Part shown: piece by piece, positions 37,160 to 50,408 of the stretch
Position numbering within the stretch: position 1 is the stretch's first letter
Layout: every line of letters begins with the position of its first letter
Assembly: GCA_900239685.1 (NCBI GenBank)
Contig: OENT01000889.1
Location: 1-64,000 of the forward strand
Length of the DNA: 64,000 bases
DNA from: Rotaria macrura
Lineage: Eukaryota; Rotifera; Eurotatoria; Philodinida; Philodinidae
Direction: 5' to 3'
The notes under the pieces: model-generated
Database searches by the model: none
Seen by the model: the letters and a program-made list of their open reading frames with translations, nothing else
What the model was told of the DNA's origin: nothing
Made by a program: the position numbers and the translations under genes

Positions 37160-40100
37160 GTCCATTTTCTTTAGTCAATTTATTAATAAATTATTTTCCA
37201 TTTACTTCATCAAATATTCTTTTATAAATGAAGGAAAAGATTTGAAAAGGCCTTTTAGTACAGTCTCTATAAGACTGAAATGTGAGATATTTGTCGATTT
37301 GTCATTTTTCGTATTTGTCACATTTCCATTTCTTTAAAAAGTTCAAAGCGTATTTTTATAACTATCGACATGGAGCACGTGATGTGAATACGGGTGCTGA
37401 GAGTCCAATTGATATTCAATCTGAGAACGATATAAAAATTTTTGACAGGAAACAAAAGAAGTGTTTTCGTTACAATGGCTCGCATTGTATCTTTTCAAGT
37501 TTAAGGTACCTGTTCTACTTTTTTATTCTACTTCAAAAAGAGTTTCGAAAAACAAACTCGATTGAGCACTAGACTTAATGTGTAGTAGTGAATATATAGT
37601 GTCATTATTTTATCAAACTGGAGAATGACTGTTCGTTTCACTTAAGCACGTATGAAAAACGTAGCGAAACACTTATGATTATTCAACGCTCATTTTCATG
37701 CTCAGTATGAATACAAAGATTTTTTTTGGTTTTCCTTGTTGTTGAAAGTTTTCTTTCAACCTTGTATTTTCATTCCTTGCGTTTGTAAATTATATGTAGA
37801 CTCAATGAATATGTTTTTCTTTCTTATGAAAACGTGCTACTGGTGCCACAATCTGTTTAATAGTTTAATTTGTAGTCGGTCGTTGAAAATTTAAAACTTT
37901 TCATGAACAACTCTCGGTTTTTAGAACATCGTTTCTTATACTTTCTTTAGCAGAATCAAGCAGTCAACTTCTAAAACAGAATGGTAGAAAAACAATTTAA
38001 GCGGACACACACTACTGATGTTTTCTTTTAGGTAATATTCGGTGATTTCCTTCAGCATTATTGGTCCAAAAAACTCGATCCAAACTAGATCGAAGCATCA
38101 GTTTGAAATGATTAGAAAATCGATTATTATTATGATTAATGTAGACTGTATTTTTTCAGACTAATAGTATCTATCGTTAAATAAAAGGATTTCATTCTCA
38201 TACGATGTGTTTGAGTTGCTATTTTATTTTAAAGAAACCATAGAGACTGATTAAGTGGTGAAATGTAAAACAAAAATATTCAAGACAAGAAAAATGGTGC
38301 AAACTTCTGTAATGTCGGAGAGAAGAAAGAAAATATTCATCAAATGTGACAAAGAGATGTTTAAAAAATAAAAGAGTAACTATCAAGTTGATTTTGTTCG
38401 TAGAAATGACTTTTTCAAAAGTCTGTTTAAAATGTCTATTTTGTTCGAGCTTTTGATAGATACGAATGCATCATTTTTGGTTATTTCATTCATGATACAG
38501 GAAAATTGATAATATTTCAATAAATAGTTAAGATAATGACATGAATCGATAATAAAAAGTGATTGATAATCAAATAAAAAAAACGATTAAAAGGGCACTA
38601 GCATAATCTTATTTTAATCAAATTTTTCAGCTGTAAAAGACGAATTTAATTTAACCTTTGTTAATTGATTTTTAAAAATTAAGCAATTAGAGTAATCGAT
38701 TCAGCGAGATGCCATCAAATGAAATTTATCTTTTTTTGGCTGGGGAACTGATTGAAAGGAAATTATAATCGTGGCGTTATAATCGATTTTTCACAACTTT
38801 TTTGTAAAATGGATTTTAAGTGTCAGTGGCGCCATTATAAATCCCAAGGCTCTTCAGTCTACTCTTTTTTTCAATTTTTTTTCTTCTTTTATATTTGCAT
38901 TCGTGAGCCATTACACTCATAGCGAAATAAGAATCGTTACTTTAAATAAATCTATGTAGTCTTTTATGAAATTAAAAACGGTACTGTCTAACAAAAGTTT
39001 TGAAAACAAACGCGAACACTTGTCTAGAAGAAATATTCGAAGAGAATAGATGAAGTGGCATTTATGCTTTGTCAGAAAACGTTGTTCATCTATGGCTTGG
39101 CTAATGCACGTCGTCAGGCAAAATCAAAAACTATGTATCTGATGCCATGCCGTTTTCTGTTTTGAGAACCAACTATTTTTCAAAAACTTTGTACATATAC
39201 GATCGATAGCAAACGAAACTATTATAGTTTTTTGTAATCAATGGAAACAGCGAAAATAATTCTGGATGTACAACGTATCAATTGATGAATTCTGCTCGGT
39301 ATAATTTGCAATAAAGTAGATTCCAACTGAATCTATTGCATTTATAAGTAGTACTCATCTTGTGATAACAATTTCAAATGAAACGATTGATATTGCATTC
39401 AAAACAATTTATTCTGTGTGCTAACTAAATTCGTACTATATTTTGTCTTTTTGCTTATTTCGTAGTCAAAAATGACATATTTTGAGCAAAGCTATCAGGC
39501 ATAAGGGTGTGGTGCGCGTATGTTCCTCTTGTTTTGGTTTTAGACAGTTGTGTATGTAGATTAGATTCGTTCAAGAGAGTATACCCATATTCACAAACAC
39601 CAGCGGCCATCGCCAAACTCTCACCCACACCCACACCCAAATCAACATCTAGCCGGACACGCAGATCCACACTCACTTCCAAACTGATACAAACATACAC
39701 GCCTACAAACTTGTATTTGGTCACCTTTCCATAGTATCTTGTGCAAGTTACCTTGAGTTTTTTACTGCTGCTATGTGCATTGATTTCAATGGGGCTTATT
39801 TTTTGAAAATAATTGTACAAACGGAAGAAACAGGAGGAAAGTGTACACATACCTTGAGCGTAAAATAGTGGTATGATAGAAAAAGAACAGCCGAATCATT
39901 CTATTAAGAAGAGGCCCGTCGTGCATCAACAAAACGCAAAGAGGTGAGTAGCTTCGAGCAGAGCAATTCGCTTGGTATAGTTGGTTTTAATTATTTGAGT
40001 TTGTTAAGTAACATATTAATTTGATCTGTAAAATATTGAAATAGTATTTTAAAAGGTTGCTTACTGCATCGCCAAAACAAAGATTATCGCGATAAAAGAT

Positions 40101-40598
40101 AGCCGAAATGAATATGATCGAAATCGCGATCATCAATATAAAAATTCAAATTTCTAATAAATGAACTTTTCGGCAAATTTTGATTTGTGTGATCTTCATT
40201 TTCACGACGTAAATTGTAGCAAAGAAGATATTCACCTTTCAAAAGTTAAACATTGACCAGGCACATGATACAAATATTGACCAGAAAGGATTACGACATG
40301 TATGAAATGGATACCTCAGACAGAATTTCTTTGTATCGATTGAATAGCAATATTATTAGTCAGCAGACTAGTGAATTCATGTTCTCGAATCAACCATCTA
40401 CAAGTTGAATGATTTTGTGGTCGGGGATGAGTGTTTGTGACATCAACAGCCACCTAATCAAAATTAGTTTTGTTCGTTATTGATATTTTCACGATTATTT
40501 AATCTATGCTGAATATGATTAAAATGCTGTTATATATACATACGTATATGGATCTTTTGTGAGCGATATAGGGCTTTTTAAAATATAATTTTATATCA
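37160..40598. other. Intergenic; telomeric-type tract at 39.6 kb
   Basis: No supported gene. A frame at 37282-37572 contains an RHGAR string but no other acid-phosphatase feature. Bases 39622-39639 read ACCCACACCCACACCCA, three near-perfect units of the complement of TGTGGG. Confidence 0.4.
39622..39639 (-). repeat. Interstitial TGTGGG telomere-type repeat
   Basis: Three tandem units of the complement of TGTGGG (CCCACA). This is the longest uninterrupted telomere-type run in the window. Confidence 0.65.
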
Positions 40599-40605
40599 GG
40601 GGTCA

Positions 40606-41056
40606 ACCAAGGGGGAAACGGCGGATTTCGGATTTTCGGACTATTCTTTGATTTTCTTTGGATTTCCGGATTTTGACAATCCCAAAGTTCACCGGCCATC
40701 TCCTCGTTAAAATGAAGGAATTTCGAGCTGACATTTTTATCATATGTTGTTCTTGTAGTTCTTAGAATATTCTGAAAGTTCCCGTGTAAAAGGATGTTTT
40801 CTTCTGAAGATACTGCGATCACAAGCAATACTCATATTTCACAGCACGGTCAGAAAATCTTTTTTTCTTGAAAGTTGATTATCTTAAGAAGGAAACATTC
40901 ATTTACATTGAAACCTTTAGGATAGTTTAAGAACTACGAGGTCTACATAGGATAAAAATTTCAGCTCGAAATTCCTTCATTTATAAGAGGACATTGCTGG
41001 TGGCTTTTGGTATTGCTTTGGGATTCGCAATCCCATAAATCCGCCGTTTCCCCCTC
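40606..41056. mobile_element. Foldback element with ~190-bp inverted arms
   Basis: The left arm (AGGGGGAAACGGCGGATT...) and the inverted right arm (AATCCGCCGTTTCCCCCT...) correspond for about 190 bp at roughly 70-75% identity by eye. Both include GAAGGAATTTCGAGCTGA or its complement. The direct repeat GGGGTCA flanks the element (40599-40605 and 41057-41063), a candidate 7-bp target duplication. It has no coding capacity. Confidence 0.55.
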
Positions 41057-41314
41057 GGGGTCATCAGACAGCTCTTTAGCAACTCGAGCATGAAGGTCGT
41101 TTTGTCGAAATTTTTAAATACTCAGTATCGCGAATATAATACTACGAAAGAAGGGAAGAACTTTAGTTTGATTTTATAAAATAGAAAGAAAAAGGGCTGA
41201 ATAAACTATTTTTAATGCCATATAGGAAGACAAATCAGAAATATTTTTATCAATTGCTTCGCATTTGTTACAATCGTGCTCTCGGTCACTTCCAACAGCA
41301 TATACACCGTGTGT

Positions 41315-44300
41315 ATGATGAGTCGTTTTAGTGATATCGAGTATTCATCTAAACGACTCCCACCAATTTATGGGTATTATGTTGAAAAACTTGTTCCAAT
41401 TGAGAAAGCACTAGAACCTATCGAAGCTCAAATCGCAGAGCTACCTCGTTTTATTAAAATAGCGAAAGAATACTGTCATTTTCCGTCGAAACATGGACTA
41501 TCACATGATGAATCAGCAGCTGTTTATATTTATACAATGGAATGGGGAGATACTACTTTATATCGCGTATTAAATCATGCCTTACGATCGGAAAATCGAA
41601 CAGCACTCAAGATATGGTTTCCGTACTTAAAATTATTTGACACAGCACTAGACAAGTTACCCACTGTCCAGCAGGTGGTATGGAGAGGTGTACCTGAAAA
41701 TATAGGCAGAAATTACACTAGAGACCAAATCGTTACGTGGTGGAGCATTAGTTCGTGTTCTTCCTCTGTCAATGTTATTGAAAATTTTGTTGGTAATGCC
41801 ACAAATTCTACTCTTTTTTTAATTGAAGCTATTAATGGAAAAAAGCTCTCTGGGTTTACAGAACATGAGCATGAAGAAGAAATTATTTTACGAATGGGTA
41901 CCAAATGCCGTGTGAAGGCGGACCCATTAAGGCAATCCAATGGTTCATATGTGGTACATTTAATCGAAGTTGACAACAGCAGTGACCAACCATCGGAAGT
42001 ATCTGTGAATGAAATAACACTGACTGTAATAGAATCGAATATAAATACGGCAGGTAAGTTATGTGAATGCTTTCTTTATGAAATTGCGTTTATGTTTATG
42101 GATAAGTGTCGACAAATGAAACAATATTGGAGTGTTAAGTATTGAATCAGTGCTAAAGAAAAAATGATTTAACGTCATCAGTTCTAGAAAAATATAAAAT
42201 CAATGTAGAGAAAATTCTATTAACGAAATTCGGATAGATAAAAATAAACGCCTGCTGATTTCTAATTGGAATTCTTTTTAAGAAATTCTTTTAATCGATA
42301 GGATAGTAAGCAAAGTTAACTTTGCATTTGCAAAGATCCTCAAATACTTTCATCTAAATCTTAGGTACTGATAGAAAAAAACTGAAATAGACGTGAATCA
42401 CCATGAAAATCTCGTCTCATATAAAAATCTGATTACATCAAGTTTTGACCTTTCAGAAAAAATATCCTTTATCGCTTCAAATTTAATGATCGTATTATCT
42501 CGTCTTCAAATAAATCTTTCTTGATGAAAATGTTCAATGATATCTATTTGAGACTTGAGAAAAGTCTCTTTATCATCAATCAAACTTTTTATCTATGTTT
42601 TTTTCTTCTTACATTGAGTATTAAGCTACTTGAATTTTATGGATTTTTCATCTGTCAAAATTTCATAAACCCATCACTACAGAGAAAATTTTTCTTCGTA
42701 ATAAATTTTAAAAGTAGTTGACATATCAGAAGTTTGACAATTATTTAGCGTTTTGTCTCAAGTTGAAAATCTAAATCTAAAACTTTCAAACATTCTTAAA
42801 TGTTTTCGACCCGTCATGTCATCAATGAAAACGAGACACTTATTTTATCAACTCTGATCAATCTTTAGAGATATTACTATTTGAAACACTTAAAAGATTT
42901 CAGAGATTCTTTAAGAAATAATTCTGAAAATGAAGACAATAAATTCTATTATTTGTGCAAGACTGTTTTAGTCATCCTTGAATTTTCTATGAAGCATTAC
43001 TCGTTCATGATGATCACTTTGAGTAAAACCTGTTTCAATTTAGTTTGCGGATTAGATTGCTGTTCTTTGAATAACTATATACACTGGTGTCACGAATAAA
43101 CTGAATATTTCAATCAAAAAACCTGAATCATTCAGAAGAGCTAGGTGTTGCAAGAAATTATTAGATAATGGGGTAAACGTATAATGTTTGGTAGCTTGAT
43201 ACCCTCAGAAAATTGTCATTTGATGAGAAAAGATAAAATTCATTGTAACCATTATTTATAAGCAAACTGATAAAGGAAAGGAATCGTACGAGTTAAATAA
43301 ATCCGCCTATCAATAGAGCTATTTTAAAGTACAATTTCAAACGTTAGGTGTTAAGTTATGGATGTACGTGATATTTTAAGATATGATGGAATCTAATATA
43401 CGTGGCACGCTGCGTTCAGTTTCATCAAATAAATTAGAAACACAAGCAAATCATTAAGCATAGTCTTTTAAGATCATGCATGTAAAATAAAGAAGACTTA
43501 AGAGATATCTTATGGAAAGTTTTCCAAGTACTTTCAGTCAAATTGAGGTAATCTTTGAAATTGTAATGTTTTAAAGAATCAAAAACTGCTTGAGCATGAC
43601 TTGGGAAGCATTTTACTAGGCTACTATGGAGCGAATATGCAATGATAACGATAAGACATCAGATACAAGTTTTTCATAAGCATTAGATGTATTCAGGCTG
43701 ATATCGACTTATGGCCTGTCAAAAAATGTGTCGATGATTACATGATGATGAAGTTAAGGGTGTAGGCAAAGAAAAATTTTGATACTAAGCATTGATACTT
43801 TCAGCCATTCGTACTCTCCATGGTTTCCCATGTCGAACAGTCCAAGACTAAGATCCTGTCAGATCCTACCGTGGACCACTAAGTAATCCAATAATATTCG
43901 ATAGGAATCCGACAGTATCTTTTCGGAAATTATAGGATTCTTTGGTATTGGATTCCGATAGGAAGTTGTCAGACAATGGATCCGATGATTTCCGACAGTT
44001 AGTTCTGTAATCGGAAAACTTCTAATACTCTCGAATTCCGTGCAAACCTATCGATTGTATTGCTGAATATTTGATATTCTTTGACCCCACCTCCCCTCAC
44101 ACACAATTCCTTCGTCGCCAGCAATCAGCTTCAAAATTAAGTTGTTCATTGTAGATTACGATAAGTTTCATTAAATAAAACTTTAGTTAAATACAAAAAA
44201 TTAAAATTAAATTATTGAAATAAATAAAATAGAATTCAACAGACTCAATGACAATAAAATTTTAAAAAATTAGAAAAAAAAGTGAAATGAAGCAAAACAG

Positions 44301-47300
44301 AATAAAAGTAATAAAATATAAGAAACTAAAATAAAAAGAATAAAATGCAGTAAAATTTACATTAAAAAAATATTGTTTCGACTCACTGTTTATGAACTTC
44401 ATACCATAACACAATCTGAAACTAAATGAAATTAAGCGAAAAATAAAGAAAATTAAAATTAAATAAAGAAAATGATTTAAATAGAATAAAAAAAACGAAT
44501 TGGAATATAACTTTAACTATCAAAAAATAAAAAATATAAATAAATGATTTAGACTCATTCATGGATATCGTGCAATACTAAAATCTAAGACAACGGAATG
44601 AAAAAAAAACACTAAAACCTGATTTCTTTTTAATAACGGCTATACACTGATTGGTTGAATTTACACACACTATTCTACTGCGTATGGATCAGAGTGCTGT
44701 AAGGTTGTTGAAGAAAATCGAGTGAAATAAATAAAACACAATCAATATAAAAAGAATAAACTACGAAAAATTAAAATTTTAAATATATAAAAAAATACTT
44801 CAAAAGTAAGTTAAATTAAAAAAATATATAATATATAAAAAATAAAATATACGCATATAATTAAATCGAAAAAATTAATTCAATTGAAATTAAATCAAAA
44901 ATATAAGAAACTATAATATCATAGAAAAGAGAAAGAAAAAAATTAAGTTCAATAAAATAGTGTGCAGCTCAAATTTAATAGATGAAATAAAGTATCTTCA
45001 GATACTCATGGTATATGATTTCGTTGGATCCAAAATGTTCGCATTTCCGAGTATCATTGGATTTCGGTGGATCCTACGATCGGACATCATCAGGTCCTAT
45101 TGTCGATATCCAACAAAATCCGACGGTGAAAATCGTCTGAAATTAATGGATAATGATGGTATCCAACAGTCAGATCTGACTGGCTGCCGACAGTTGGAAA
45201 GCGTCAGATTTCCCAAGTATCCTGTTGGGAACATTTGACCTGGGTTCATCTACACCCACAGTTTTAATCAGAGAGGCATCTACATTTATTGTGCTTGTAC
45301 CGATTACACCTGTTTTCAGTCAGAAAAAGCTACAAAATAAGAGTAAAATCTTGAAAGTTTTTGAAAATTGGCACAAGCAATCTATTGCGAAGTGATCAAT
45401 GGTTTCTGTTTTCAGCTGCTCCAGAAAACGATACTTCTGGTTTCAACCAAGACAGACAGGAGCTATACTCTACCAAACCTCAAGTAATTTGAACGGCATC
45501 GTATTATGTTGCTTTTTATTTGGATTGCTCTTATTTGTTTTCATAGATGGATACAACTCCAGCCGCTGCCCCCAACTTTGCATACAATGGAGTTAGTTCA
45601 ATAATAAAAAAGGTTAGGTGATAATGATTCCTGAAAAAGGATTCTATTTATCTTATCCTTGTAGATGTCCACCGTGAAAATGAATGCTCCAACAGGTAGA
45701 GTAGGTTATTGTTAATTTTCACTTTGCAAATAAGAGTAATTAGTAATTATGAGAGTTGTGTGCATAAAATTACTCTCATCATTCAGAAACAATGAGTTAA
45801 TATAAGGAGAGATACTAATACCCCTCGGTTGTTTCTCGTAAAATTTTACTGGCTTGTTAATCTCTCAATAGTGGGAAGACGATGAACCTGTTTTTAGATC
45901 AACTTCATTATTCATTTAGTGGAAAAACCAGTATGTGTTTTATTGAAATGGAATTTCAATCCTCGTTTGCATTTCTGCCATTAGCACTTTAAGAGTGCAT
46001 GCGAAGTTTCATCCAATTACTAGGTGTAGTGAGGAAATTTATTTATTTTATGTTGAATATTTATAAAGAAAGGTATTGCGAAAGTATAAGATCCCTCTAT
46101 AAGCATGGCTGAGTGAGAGAGTCATGCAGGTTCCAGCAAGATATTAGTAAGAGAAGAAGAAAAAAAGAGTTGAGAATATTTGAAGGCCATTTTTTGAGAG
46201 TCATGGAAGCCAGTGCCTAAGTTTATGCGACATATAATGGAGGAGATTGAAGAATTTATTGCCATAATTTCGGATTTTTTAGTTGGGAAAAATGTTTTGC
46301 TTAGCTATTAATATGGAACTTAGAAAGAACTTCTTTTTTTTCAGGAAAGTAGAGGTCGGAAAACGATTTCTAGCAATGGGAAATAACCAGTCACTAATGA
46401 ATGAATGTCGTTAAATTTGCAACGGTAGAACATTTTCTTAGAATAATAATGTAAAATGTAGATGGTTGATCATATATATTAATAGATTCGAGAGGACGCA
46501 GTTCTTAGCCCTGGCCAAACGGTCATCAAGCTGTACATCCCAGAACATACGAATATTGCTTCGTCGCTTCTCTCGTGAATTTTCCTTCATTATTCTGATT
46601 TTATTATAGGATTCTCTCATTTCTGTAGATTTAGTGGTCCCATTACGTACCAGCTCCATCGGCATTCTTCCAGATGCTCGATGGCAACAAAATGGTATAA
46701 CTGTGGCTGGAGGAAATGAAAAAGGGAACTTGATGAATCAACTCTCTTCCCCATCCGGCTTGTATGTTGATGATGATCAAACTGTCTACGTTTCTGATCG
46801 AAGGAATAATCGTATAATGAGATGGAAATCGGGTGCAATGAGTGGACAAGTGGTTGCTGGTGGGAATGGACAAGGAAAAGGAGCTCATCAATTGTTTGAC
46901 CCATGGGATGTGATTGTTGACAAACACAATGATAACCTGATCATTTGCGATCGTTCAAATGCAAGAGTGGTTCGATGGCCTCGTCAAGATGGGACAAGCG
47001 GCGAAACGATCATATCCAACATCGATTGTCGGGGTTTGACGATGGACGGGGATGGCTCTCTCTATGTAATTGAGTATGGAAAAACTGAACTGAGACGATA
47101 TCGAAGAGGAGAATCTCAAGGAACAGTGATTGCAGGTGGCAATGGTGTCGGAAATCGTCTCAATCAGCTTTCGGGACCAGAATACGTATTCGTCGATCGA
47201 GATCATTCAGTGTACGTTTCTGAATGGAAAAATCATCGTGTGATGAAATGGTTGGAGGGTGCAAAACAAGGCATTGTTGTGGCTGGTGGCAACGGAGGAG

Positions 47301-47572
47301 GAAATGGTCTAAAACAATTATCAGGTCCTCGAGGAGTCATTGTCGATCAGTTGGGCACTGTCTATGTGGCTGACTTTGAGAATGCTCGAATCATGCGTTG
47401 GCCAACAGGAGCAACACAGGGTAGTATCATTGTTGGTGGAAGTGGTCGAGGAAAACAATCAAATCCACTTAATCGACCAGAGGGCTTGTCCTTCGATCGG
47501 CATGGTAATCTGTATGTCGTTGATCGGGGACACCATGCAGTACTAAAATTTGACTTGGAATTTAATGGTTAA
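41315..47572 (+). CDS. Mono-ADP-ribosyltransferase joined to an NHL beta-propeller, five exons
   Basis: Exons are 41315-42053, 45416-45483, 45547-45612, 45665-45695 and 46629-47572; introns are GT-AG and all phases agree (1848 nt, 615 residues). Residues ~1-245 form an R-S-E type NAD:arginine ADP-ribosyltransferase: R124 in VVWRGV, the S-x-S element TWWSIS (144-146) and the ExE element EHEHEEEII (E187, E189). These enzymes transfer ADP-ribose from NAD+ to arginines. A ~60-residue Pro/Thr/Asn-rich linker comes from three small exons. Exon 5 encodes about six NHL repeats marked by VAGGNG-G---QL and VYVSD/VYVAD strands, predicting a protein-binding propeller. There is no signal peptide or TM segment, so it is probably intracellular. 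The split start could instead mean two separate genes, since intron 1 is 3.4 kb. The phase fit across four junctions favours one gene. The ATG at 41315 is the first in frame. Confidence 0.65.
42054..45415 (+). other. Large intron 1 with A-rich block and dispersed repeats
   Basis: This 3.4 kb intron dwarfs the usual 50-70 bp. Bases 44165-44960 are strongly A-biased low-complexity sequence made of AAATAAAATTAAAA-type words. Blocks at 43840-44010 and 44990-45235 carry GGATTCC/GGATCC-type repeat vocabulary on either side, suggesting expansion by an inserted repeat element. The short frames at 42521 and 42881 look like chance. Confidence 0.45.
45696..46628 (+). other. Intron 4 of the ART-NHL gene
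   Basis: 933-bp intron with a GTAGAG donor and TTTCTGTAG acceptor. I see no exon or repeat inside. Confidence 0.5.
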
Positions 47573-48879
47573 GGAAGAATGACCAGAACCCATTAAAAAG
47601 CCTTTAACCAATAGTGAACGATATAACTTTCTGTAGCAGCTGTGGAGTAGCATGAAAATGTTTTTGAAATAATATCAACGAAAACCTATATTGAAGAAAC
47701 GAGAGAGAGAGAGAGAGAGAGAGAGGAAGAGGCGGTGCAACAGAGCACACCGGGGTGATATTCGGTCTCAAAAACAGGAACGACGAAGCCTTCCTTTACC
47801 AGAGAAAATCAATACACACTGCAGAATCTTTCACTCTGCAGAATTCTTCAAAGGAAAAGAAAACAGCAAAGAATAGGACGATGGGTGTGGATGAACTGGT
47901 AGAAGAGACCCACATCCACATTCCTATCAGAACTGAAAGCTAGAGTCATTGATCTTGGTATTCTTGGTGTAAAATATGTTGGATTATTCCAAGTGCTCAA
48001 ATCTGAATGGAAAAGGGAGCAAAATGACTTTGAACTGATTGCCATCCGTGTTCTGTTTTTGCAGGTATTAGAATTTCCCGAAGTGTTATAAAAACGGATT
48101 TCTATGAAGATTACTTACAACAAATTCTCTGTTGTGACTGTTGTCGTTTTATTTCGTATCAACATTGATCATAGGGGGAAAAAACATTTCTTCAGTTTCT
48201 CTCAACAGTATTGCTTGGTAGCGTACAAACGAAGCTTTACGCACAGAATCATGTCATTCTGCTTTATTGACTTACGACAATGTGTCGAGTGCAGCAAAAT
48301 CAACAGTAAAATGGTGAAGTTGATGTTTCTTGAACTCTTTCATCTCAAACGCATGTTAAAAATGACAGAAAAATCTGATTTTAATCAATTTTACTCTGAT
48401 GAATAATCGATGAAAATCTGTTTTCTCCATCTTTTCACATGGGTACCGTTTCATCAATTTTAATGATGCACATCGAATATGCTAGCATTTTTTGGCATTC
48501 AAACTTAAAAGCCGAAGTGATCGTGATTTTTTTAAATGCTTGAGTTTATTAAGCATGATGTTATCTCTAATATCAAGTTTAACACATAGAATAAAGTAGG
48601 AACTAATGTACACATTGGTTCAAATGAGAGTGCGCAATTACTTCATTAATCGATTAATCGGCTCAATATTTAATTGATTATTCCCATCTTTTCAAAAAAT
48701 CGACTTTTGTTGAGTAAAATAAATTTCAATTGAGATGTAATAGTTTTAATCATATTTTAGCCTTTTCTTTTAAAAAAGACAAACATGTTACTCTAGTTGA
48801 TCTGGACAATGCTCGTTACTTTGAGACTTTTACTGATAAGCCAACGAATATAGACACTTACTACACTTCATATTCATGA
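47573..48879. other. Intergenic; (GA)n microsatellite and telomere-like tract
   Basis: (GA)n with ~13 units at 47700-47726 and a telomere-like pair at 47882-47920 (GGGTGTGGATG... to ...CCCACATCCAC). No supported gene. Confidence 0.45.
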
Positions 48880-49078
48880 AATGAAATGGGAGACGAAGCT
48901 GTTCAATGTCTGGCAGAGGCTATTATAAACAGCACGGTGATCGTCATTCTCTTTTCATGTATCTGACGTATCAAACGTCTCTTCTTCCACACAGATACTC
49001 ATTACACTAGATCTCCACAACAATCAAATAGTAACTATTGGATCACAACATCTTGGGGATGCATTAAGAAATAAAGCT
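48880..49078 (+). pseudogene. Relic of an NLRC/ribonuclease-inhibitor-type LRR gene
   Basis: Two exon-like pieces, ~48880-48936 and 48995-49078, are separated by a 58-bp GT-AG intron. They encode MGDEAVQCLAEAIINST and then ITLDLHNNQIVTIGSQHLGD. This is the leucine-rich repeat pattern of NLRC, ribonuclease inhibitor and Ran-GAP proteins. The second exon is exactly 84 nt (28 residues, one repeat) and is followed by a GTATGT donor. The frame upstream of the first piece contains a stop, and no matching exon is seen downstream. I read it as a fragment of a once larger repeat array. Confidence 0.55.
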
Positions 49079-50394
49079 GTATGTTTCATACTTTATTGAT
49101 TAATCTGATTTAGATGCCTGCATTTTTTTGGAATAAATCCTCGGTACACTGTTTCTAAAAAATATTAAAATCAAAGATTCCAGGGATGAGTATTCGGTAC
49201 AGATATTACTAAAACCGCAGTGGTACTTTTTCTGTCTTTGTCTTTCATGCATCAGTGTGCATTTTCCACATAGGACCTTACTACAATAAATCTTTTTGGG
49301 AATGAAATCGGAGGTGTAAGTGTGGGTATGGGACATTGGTCTTGATAGAAGTGGATCAGAGTTTTTTTCACTAATATGTACACCCATACATGTACTCGGC
49401 TCGTTCGGAACAAGCTCTTATTATGGATCTTACAGAACATAGTAAATGTGATGCGTCAGATGGATTTCATTGAAGGGAAGAAAGCGAGACTTTAACTGCT
49501 TTAAAAATTTGTTGAAGTACTAGCGAAATACGCCTTTATGAAGTCTCGCTTTTACCGCTAGATTTCATTAAACTTTTGTTACATGACTGATCACAAAAGC
49601 AAGGACAAAAATACTTATCAGTGTTTGGTTTCAAAATATGCCGAAATAATACATCAACTATTAATTAGAATCCGCCAGCGACAAGGTCAGGGTACATTGA
49701 CGCGTTGTTGAGCATGTTCATTTAATGAATATCGTGTCAGAAAGTGATTTTTCATTAGGTATTGATAGGTGTGATCTTGATAACCATGAATCTTTGTCGT
49801 TTGACAGCCAGCCAATGATAAGACTTCTATGGATCAGATTTTATGAATGTAAAGAAGTATCTTGCCTAAAAATAATTGTAACCTTTCTTTACTTACATCC
49901 AGCATCCTAGACACAGCTGGGATCTGCTATACACAACTCACGTTCAAGTAGAAATAAATTTATTTTGAATAATCTTTAAAAGTTACATCGGAAGTGTAGA
50001 ACAATGTTTTAAAATGATAAGCAGAAGTCAAGAACAAGCACTCAATAATAATGAAAAAAATCAATATAGATTAAAGAAAAAGAAAGCATTGATATTACAA
50101 TAAAAAATATTACTCGATGGGAATAATCATGACACAAGGGTCAAAAATCGATAGAAAAGCATGATTTCTTAAAGTGATTGTAGTGCACTATGAATCAAGA
50201 ATCAACAGAGAATAGATTACGATACAGAAAATTCGAGTGATGTTACAAGAAAACTTGTTTTAGCCGAGCAAGTTAACAATAATTTCGGCTCATGATTTCT
50301 ACGCAGGAAAAGTTTTAGTTAAAATAACAATGTACAACGTGATATAATAGAAATGTTGCTTCCGAACTATTTAGCCTTCAACATTTTAAATTCC
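49079..50394. other. Intergenic with telomere-like tract
   Basis: Telomere-like arms at 49317-49390 (GTGTGGGTATGGG... to ...TACACCCATACA). No supported gene. It forms the 3' flank of the giant minus-strand gene. Confidence 0.4.
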
Positions 50395-50400
50395 TTTATT
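50395..50400 (-). terminator. Polyadenylation signal of the giant gene
   Basis: AATAAA on the minus strand begins nine bases after the stop codon of the giant gene, giving a very short 3' untranslated region if used. Confidence 0.5.
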
Positions 50401-50408
50401 AACCGGTT

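Noticed and set aside
37282..37572. RHGAR string resembling the histidine acid phosphatase motif
   Set aside because: There is no second catalytic HD motif, no expected fold around it, and the surrounding frame is short.
39455..39850. 131-residue minus-strand frame with valine-glycine repeats
   Set aside because: It runs through the telomere-type tract, which generates the repeats; no family features.
47691..47876. Frame starting with an Arg-Glu repeat
   Set aside because: It translates the (GA)n microsatellite.
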